Below are positions 58,188 to 64,000 of a DNA stretch of 64,000 bases, piece by piece. The notes below the pieces were generated by a model. That model made no database searches. It had not been told where the DNA came from and saw only the letters and a program-made list of their open reading frames with translations. Numbering within the stretch: the stretch's first letter is position 1; every line of letters begins with the position of its first letter. Both the position numbers and the translations under genes were made by a program. The stretch covers positions 21,947,446-22,011,445 of the forward strand of contig OY743172.1 of assembly GCA_963555705.1 (NCBI GenBank), written 5' to 3'. The stretch is from Ligustrum vulgare. Taxonomy: Eukaryota; Streptophyta; Magnoliopsida; Lamiales; Oleaceae.

Positions 58188-60831
58188 TCATGATCTAGCA
58201 GGTGGTGGTGCTCCTTTACAAGATCTTCTATTATGCCCCGTTTCCCCACATTTCTTGCATCGCATAATTAGTCCTGCTCTTCCTTGCCTGTCACTAGGAG
58301 GAGGGGACGCCGTACTTGTAGTTGTTTTAGATTTCCTTGCCCTCTTTGATTGATTAGATGATGCCTCTTCATTTGGTTCCCTGCGCCTGTTCTTCTTGGG
58401 TCTTCCTGACCTTTTGCTGTAGAATGGTGGCTTCAATGGATGTAGACCGGGATTAGGCCATGAATCTGGACTGGTAATAGGGGAAATTTAGGGTGAATAG
58501 GTACGAATGTATGCCTCTTTCTTGTATATATCGTCAACATATTCGATGACATGCTCTTTCCTCAATGCAAGAGATGCAATGGCATGGCGACAAGGGATCC
58601 CAGACAACTGCCAAGAACGACATGAGCATGTCCTAGCTCCAATGTCAACAGCACTAAGATGATTTCCCGCGTTATGCCGGACTTGGAACTTAAGGTTCCC
58701 TGAATATTCAGCCCACTCATACCTTGCTTGTGCTTTTCCAGAATCTTCAAAATTCGAGGGCCAACAACTGAAGTCCATTTCTCACATGCTTCTCTTCGAG
58801 CCACAATTCTTTTCATTAAATACACACGAATATCCTTTAACATAGTCAGAATATGCTTTTCTCTGGCACCGATAATCGTGCTATTGAAGGACTCATAGAG
58901 GTTGTTAAGGAGCATGTCACATTTTTTCAATTCTCGGAAATGGGACTTGCTCCATTGCTCAGCGGGTCTCTGCTCGAGCCAACCATAAGCTGAGGGACTT
59001 AAATCTAACATTTTTTGCATATGTGCCAACTAGTGAGGTACAGTTGTGGCTCGAGCTGCATCCCACAAGCAATTCTTTAAAGCTAAACCAGGGTGAGTGG
59101 AGCTAAAGTTGTTGTATAAGTGCCTGACACATGTCCTATGCTCCGAATGCTCAAACAAAGAGTCAATAGCATTTCTCAACCCCTTTTGTTTGTCCGAAAT
59201 AAAAGTCCATCCATGACTATTATTAATCCCCAAATCATCCTTCAACAGACCAAGAAACCATGTCCAATGTTCGGTATTCTCAATCTCAACAACAGCATAT
59301 GCAATGGGATATATACCATTATTCCCATCTACCCCAACTGCAGTCAACAACTGACCCTTTAGCTCTGTCTTCAGGAAACACCCATCAAGTCCAATCACTC
59401 TCCGACAACCACCACGAAATCTCTCCTTCAAAGCTCCTAAGCATATGTAAAGTCTCTTGAATTCACTTGCATGCCCCTCCAGTTGAGTAGTTGTGCCTGG
59501 ATTTGTCCTCCTCAACTCCTCACAGTAATCCCAGAGAAGTTTGTAATGTTCCACAACAGTTCCCATAATCTTCTCCATTGCCTTCGCCTTCGTTCTGTAC
59601 GCCGTCCACACAGAAATATCACCCAAATTGTCCTTTTTCACCTTGTTTATAAACGCAATCACTGACATATTCGGCTCAACCTGCCAATCAGTCTCGTACT
59701 TTTCAGCCAGAAATGTGCTGCTCACCCTCCTATTGGTATAAACCATAGGGCAAGTGTGTTCTCCTCGATATGGTCTAATGACAAAACAAGGTTTATGCCC
59801 CTCTTTTGTAGCATACAACACCCAGCTACATGTCTTGTCACATTGTGCCCTCAATCTGATTGCATCATCCTTCTTGTATTTGATAGCACGACTATGTTTC
59901 ACTGAATGCTGAGTAATGGCAGCCTTCAATACTGTCTTTGACTCGAATATTAGCCCTACAATGAACCAATTATAAGCACATGAGTTTTAGTTGTTGCAAT
60001 ATAAGCTAAAGAAATTAACAGCGATGCAATTACCTTCTCTAAAAGTTGGCTCCTCCATATCCGTCGTGGGATTGAAAGAATGATACCTCTCTCTATTTCT
60101 CGAAGATGCTTCATCATCCTCCTCATCACTGGCCAAACTTCGTAGCTCTTCTGAGTTTCCATATTCAGTGTCGGTTTCTCTCACCTCTGCCCCGTCCAAC
60201 CCTACTAATCCAAAATCAACATTCACTCTTTCATTCACTCTTTCAGAGTCTGCAGGATCATCTTCCATCTCAAAGTCTGACTCCACAAGATCCTCAACTT
60301 CTTCATCACCCACTGTTTCTTCAACGTTTTCAGTCCCCACCTCAACATTTCTAGCCCCATCACCAGCTCCTACGTCGAATGCAAGATTCTCCTCCAATTG
60401 TCTCCAATATCTTCTTATCCTTCACAGAATACATTATCATATTAGTCGAACTCAAAATGTTCCTCATCAAATCTAGGGATATAGCACTCATCAAAAGGAT
60501 CAATCGTCAATGCCTTTGACATAACTGATTCCACCACATATATCTCTACTACCCTATGTGTACCTCTATCCATCAACATAGCTTTAACATCCTCCTCCTC
60601 ACTCCAAATTTTCATCAACTCATTTCTATTTCTTTTCCTATAATAAAAATGCAGTTTACCTTGAGGATCGCATGCATGAAGTAATTTATCTATCACCTTC
60701 TTGTAAATAATGAAGGATGAACGTAGTCAACAATCAGTACCACTCCATGCTCATAACTGACATTGTTTGGCTTGTCGAAGAATATGCCTCGATGATGTAG
60801 AACCAGTGTGAAATATTCTGAGTCACGGCCT
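58188..60831 (-). pseudogene. MuDR/MURA-type transposase, interrupted
   Basis: Minus-strand order: an N-terminal PB1-like part (60445-60831; FFDKPNNVSYEHGVVLIVDY, frameshift, DPQGKLHFYYRKRNRNEL), an acidic part (about 60047-60397), an intron (GTAATTG donor about 60033 to CATTGTAG acceptor about 59956), a DNA-binding/plant-MULE part (CDKTCSWVLYA), the DDE core (RRVIGLDGCFLKTELKGQLL, WTFISDKQKGLRNAI), a SWIM finger (CSCRSWQLSGIPCRHAIASL) and a C-terminal knuckle (RCKKCGETGHNRRSC). Breaks: TAG at 59030-59032, frameshift near 58735, TAA at 58488-58490, and a frame change between 60445 and 60397. The family cuts and pastes MULEs by binding their inverted ends. This copy cannot make the enzyme. Confidence 0.9.
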
Positions 60832-61455
60832 GCAATATACAAAACATTTCATACAAAGTTCTAAAGAGGATGAACATATAACACAATGGGAAAAAACATT
60901 TTTCAAAAAATAAAAAATAAAAAAAATTCACAGTACACGCATCAACCTTTCAGAAACATAAGCCATGAAATCACAGTATCTTAAAATTCTTCAGAACTAA
61001 ACATAATACATGAAATTACTTTCAAAAACAAAAAAAAAAAATACATGCAATGGGAAAGAATCGATAAACATAATATATGAAAGAGGATTACCGTTAATAG
61101 GAGCCTGTTCCGCAAACCCTCTAAATCTTGGAGGAATCATCAGCTTCGAGAAGTATAACCTGCAGTACCCATTTTCGGTGAAGAAGCTCGGTGAAGAAGC
61201 AAAAAAAAATTGAACAATCCACATAAAAAAACCATAAATCGCGAAGATTTCTTACTTACCCATGCAATGGACGTGTATGGAAACTGAAATTGACGGTTTT
61301 ATACTGTTAAATTTTCGGCGACAAAGGTTTTTTGGCTGGGTAATAGTTCGAATCGGCCGGTTGTGCGACGGAGAGTAGCGTTTTCTCTTTTCTGCCCTGG
61401 TTCAGTGTGTTTCGAAAATGGAAATGTCAACTTTTATCAAGAAAATAGGGACGCT

Positions 61456-61479
61456 TTAGTTCATATTTCTGTGTCTAAC
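61456..61479. repeat. Right arm of the 24-bp inverted repeat
   Basis: Exact reverse complement of 57384-57407. Confidence 0.9.
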
Positions 61480-61712
61480 TCGTGCGTTTTTTGTTGAAGT
61501 GTAAGGTGGTGTTTACTTGAATTCCGAAATTGCCCTCAAAACTAAATTAAAATTGAGTCTTAATTCAATGGGTAACAGTTGATTTTAACAGATGCTGACG
61601 GAAAGGACGTTTTTGGCAAGAAAGTGCGAAGGTAAGGGTGCATTTGCCAAAAAATCAAAGGTAGGGACGCATTCCGCAACGTATGTCAAAGGTAGGGATT
61701 AAATGCGCCAAT

Positions 61713-62340
61713 TACTTATAGCAGAAATATGTATTTATCGTATTATAAGAAGTAAGATATAATTAAGAGAAATTTTAAAATTAGAGTGTAATGTGGAACA
61801 ATACTTATGTATAGAATTACATGTAAACACACTTACCTTTATTAAGGAGACATTTGGTTCGACTCTCTATTTTATTACATTTATGATTATGATTATGATG
61901 TATGTGTCGGCTATTATCAACATGGGGGAAAAAGCAAGTTCACTTATCTGAGCAGTGCAGTACACCTGCATATATAATTGAATATGAGGTATTAGATTTT
62001 CATATAGCAAGACAAAATATAGTTCTTTAATGTGAAACTGTACAAGTGGTTTGAATCATATAGAAGTTTGTGATTCATTTTATTTATTGTTAATAAAATA
62101 CAATGTTATTATTAGTGAAAACTGTTACCTTATCTGTCCTTAGTGTAGAGTATCTGTAAAAAGATATATAAGGTCAAAATTTCAAGTTGCAATCATGATC
62201 AATTTATTTTCTTTCGGCACGTGTCTGAACTACATAAATACAAAAACCTGATAATAAATGCTATTCACTTTAAAAAAAAACTTGTCTATAAATACCAGCC
62301 TTTAATCACACTAATTTTGTTCAAATAGTTTTTAGGAAAA
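61713..62340. other. Non-coding stretch
   Basis: AT-rich. No gene or repeat border was seen. Confidence 0.4.
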
Positions 62341-62745
62341 ATGGCATCAGAAAGCCAAAATGTTGTTAATACTGCCTTGTATTCACTAAATGTCCCAGGA
62401 AATGATGGTAGCTTGATGTTCCTAACTCCATTTCCACAACTTTTTATAGTAAAAATTATCCAAAAAAAATGGTGGAGAAGGATCAAGTAGCATTGGTCGG
62501 AATATTATTCAATTTAGTTCAACTAAAGAGAAGAAATGTTTAATTGAAGTTGAAAATTCATGTGTCCCTCTTGAACATGAGAATGTTGTACTTAGCAAAA
62601 AGTTTATTGAGATCTATGATAGGGAACATAAGAACATAATACTACCAAATATTGCAAAAATGGAAGAAAAAAATACCGATGTTTTGTTTCACATGTTACT
62701 TGACCCCATGGCCTACGTTGAAGCATTCAGTTCCAACTTGGGTTG
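62341..62745 (+). pseudogene. Unrecognised coding remnant
   Basis: From ATG 62341 the frame reads MASESQNVVNTALYSLNVPG, NDGSLMFLTPFPQLF. Near an A-run (62461-62468) it must shift frame. It then continues for about 90 codons (GSSSIGRNIIQFSSTKEKKC, CVPLEHENVVLSKKFIEIYD, DVLFHMLLDPMAYVEAFSSN) to a TGA near 62745. The composition looks protein-like, but I do not recognise a family. It could be the end of a decayed gene or TE protein. Confidence 0.35.
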
Positions 62746-62850
62746 ACGACTTTCACAAAGGAGCGAGATTACATGCATAGACTGGTATGTTCGTGTAATT
62801 TCAAATTATTACTTGCCTTTTGGTGTTGTAGTATTTTGGAAAAGACATTA

Positions 62851-62978
62851 GGCTCTATTTGTTAAAGTGTTATATTTAAAAGCATGTTTTTTTATGTTTT
62901 GGTTTCTAGGTAAAATGTGTGGACGAAAACTGGAGAGAGAAAATGTGTGTGGTTAAAAAGTGATTGGGAAATTGAGGC
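62851..62978. mobile_element. Shortened relative of the MITE at 11490
   Basis: Begins GGCTCTATTTGTTAA and ends GAGGC, flanked by TTA (62848-62850 and 62979-62981). About 40 bp around GAGAGAAAATGTGTGTGGTT are nearly identical to the interior of the element at 11490. The right inverted repeat is mostly lost. Confidence 0.6.
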
Positions 62979-63431
62979 TTAATTTTCATTTGATTTATTT
63001 ATGTACAATCAACATTTGGTAAAAAAATATCAACTCCACCGCACATGTACCCTCCGCCTCCCACGGTATATTCATCTAATACATTAGATGTGTTGATAGC
63101 CCATATGACAGAGTAGGGCACAGTGCCGAAGCGGTGGACTTGGTGTGCCGACACGTGTGTAAAAGGAGGTGCCTGTGGGGATGGCTGATGTTTGTGTTGA
63201 GGCGGGTGTTAACGTAGATGCCGATGGGGTTTCGAAGGGAGTGGAGGATTCTGGTGCCGAGGGGGATGCAGATATGGTGTCGGAGCGGGTATCTGCGGGG
63301 GTGTCGACATTTTGTAAAAACATGTTTTAATGCTTGCATACATTCAATCAGATACAACGTTTTCCTTGAGTTTGTTCATCCGAATTAGTAAATAATACTG
63401 ATTTTGCAATGTTCGGGTGCTTAAATAATTA

Positions 63432-64000
63432 GGCCCCGTTCTCTTTACTGTTTTGAGCCCGTTTTGAGTTTTCGATTTTTGGAAATATCGAAAACGCGTT
63501 CACTTTACTCATTTTCAGAAACGCGTTTTTCAAAACACCAAAAAAAATATAAAGGAAACTCAAAACGATTTTATTGGGTTTTGGATTTTTTGTGTTAAAA
63601 AGTCCAAAACGACCAAAACGTGCGTTTTAGATTTTTTTTTTTTTTTTTTTTTTTAAATATGATACACTTCCTTCACTTGAAGTTCTTATATTATTTTGTC
63701 ATCATATATAGATTCATATTAAGATTTTTTTTTTTTTGTAATTTATTTATTTATTATTATTTTTTTAAATGTGAGACACTCTTCACTTGAAGTTCTTATA
63801 TTAAGTTTTTTTTTTTTTTTTTTTTTTTTGTAAATTATTATTATTATTTTTTTTTTGTAAAAGTGAGACACTTCCTTCACTTGAAGTTTTTGTATTATTC
63901 ATTCATGAGATACTTCATTCACTTGAAATTTTTATGTTATTTTGCCATCATACATAGATCCATTTTAAGATTTTTTTTTTTTTTTGTAATTTTTTTTTTT
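63432..64000. mobile_element. TTA-flanked MITE, cut by the window end
   Basis: Begins GGCCCCGTTCTCTTTACTG after TTA (63429-63431), then TTTCGATTTTTGG and AAAACGCGTT(T) motifs like those at 48586. Inside are at least four copies of a GACACTTCCTTCACTTGAAG-type unit (about 63663, 63773, 63868 and 63908) with poly-T spacers. The right end lies beyond the window. Confidence 0.6.

Larger units (their letters stand above)
57735..61712 (-). mobile_element. MULE (Mutator-like element) with broken transposase
   Basis: A decayed MuDR-type transposase (58188-60831) lies between two inverted, internally repetitive ends. The left end (57735-57960) has four or five copies of CATCCCTACCTT-like text separated by about 40-60 bp. 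The right end (61500-61712) carries the reverse complement motif AAGGTAGGGA at least three times. The outermost bases align only roughly and no 8-11 bp target duplication was found, so the borders are approximate. Confidence 0.7.

Noticed and set aside
60106..60476. Ser/Pro/His-rich plus-strand frames
   Set aside because: Antisense to the acidic region of the MULE transposase.
63076..63357. Frames of 93 and 79 codons on the minus strand
   Set aside because: Two overlapping frames over a CG-richer imperfect repeat (GTxxCGAxGGGG units); no recognisable protein.

Overview
This window looks like a stretch of a eudicot nuclear genome. It is AT-rich, its gene remnants have introns with GT-AG borders, and its transposable elements are of plant types: an Athila-type Ty3/gypsy element primed by tRNA-Asp, a Ty3/gypsy element primed by tRNA-iMet, a MULE transposase with a SWIM finger, hAT-like and PIF/Harbinger-like MITEs, and plant Helitrons with a GC-rich 3' hairpin and a CTAG end. 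I see no intact host gene. All assignments come from reading motifs and terminal repeats by eye; species cannot be named.

Layout. 1-12.3 kb: Helitron 3' ends (1222, 5257), small MITEs, a truncated RRM gene fragment (about 7.59-7.89 kb) inside a probable Helitron (7293-11208) that also holds a solo LTR (9490-10859). 12.3-33.85 kb: a nested LTR-element stack. Solo LTR A (12336-33853, TSD ACTTA) is split into three pieces by element B (13686-22128, TSD GTTTA, non-autonomous, no reverse transcriptase) and element D (22793-33431, Athila type, minus strand). B is itself split by solo LTR C (14652-17612, TSD CAAAC). 33.9-41.9 kb: Helitrons joined head to tail, TAA-flanked MITEs, a KH-domain fragment and a hAT-type MITE. 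41.9-57 kb: Helitron territory on the minus strand. It holds a decayed RPA1-like gene (42.8-47.9 kb) and a Helitron (51234-56961) carrying exons of an RPA1-like gene, an R2R3-MYB gene and a retinoblastoma-related (RBR) gene, all in one orientation. A solo LTR with a hAT-like element and a further MITE nested inside it sits at 48.1-50.1 kb. 57.4-61.7 kb: a MULE with a broken transposase. 61.7-64 kb: MITEs, poly-T tandem repeats and one unidentified coding remnant.

How the parts relate. The LTR elements show successive insertion into one another. The Helitrons appear to have moved gene pieces: RBR, MYB and RPA1-like exons keep splice sites but carry frameshifts or stops, so they are fossils rather than working genes. 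The most unusual signals are the three-gene Helitron, the head-to-tail Helitron junctions, and clusters of GC-rich palindromes or hairpins in four different LTRs, one set of which shows paired, compensatory-looking changes.
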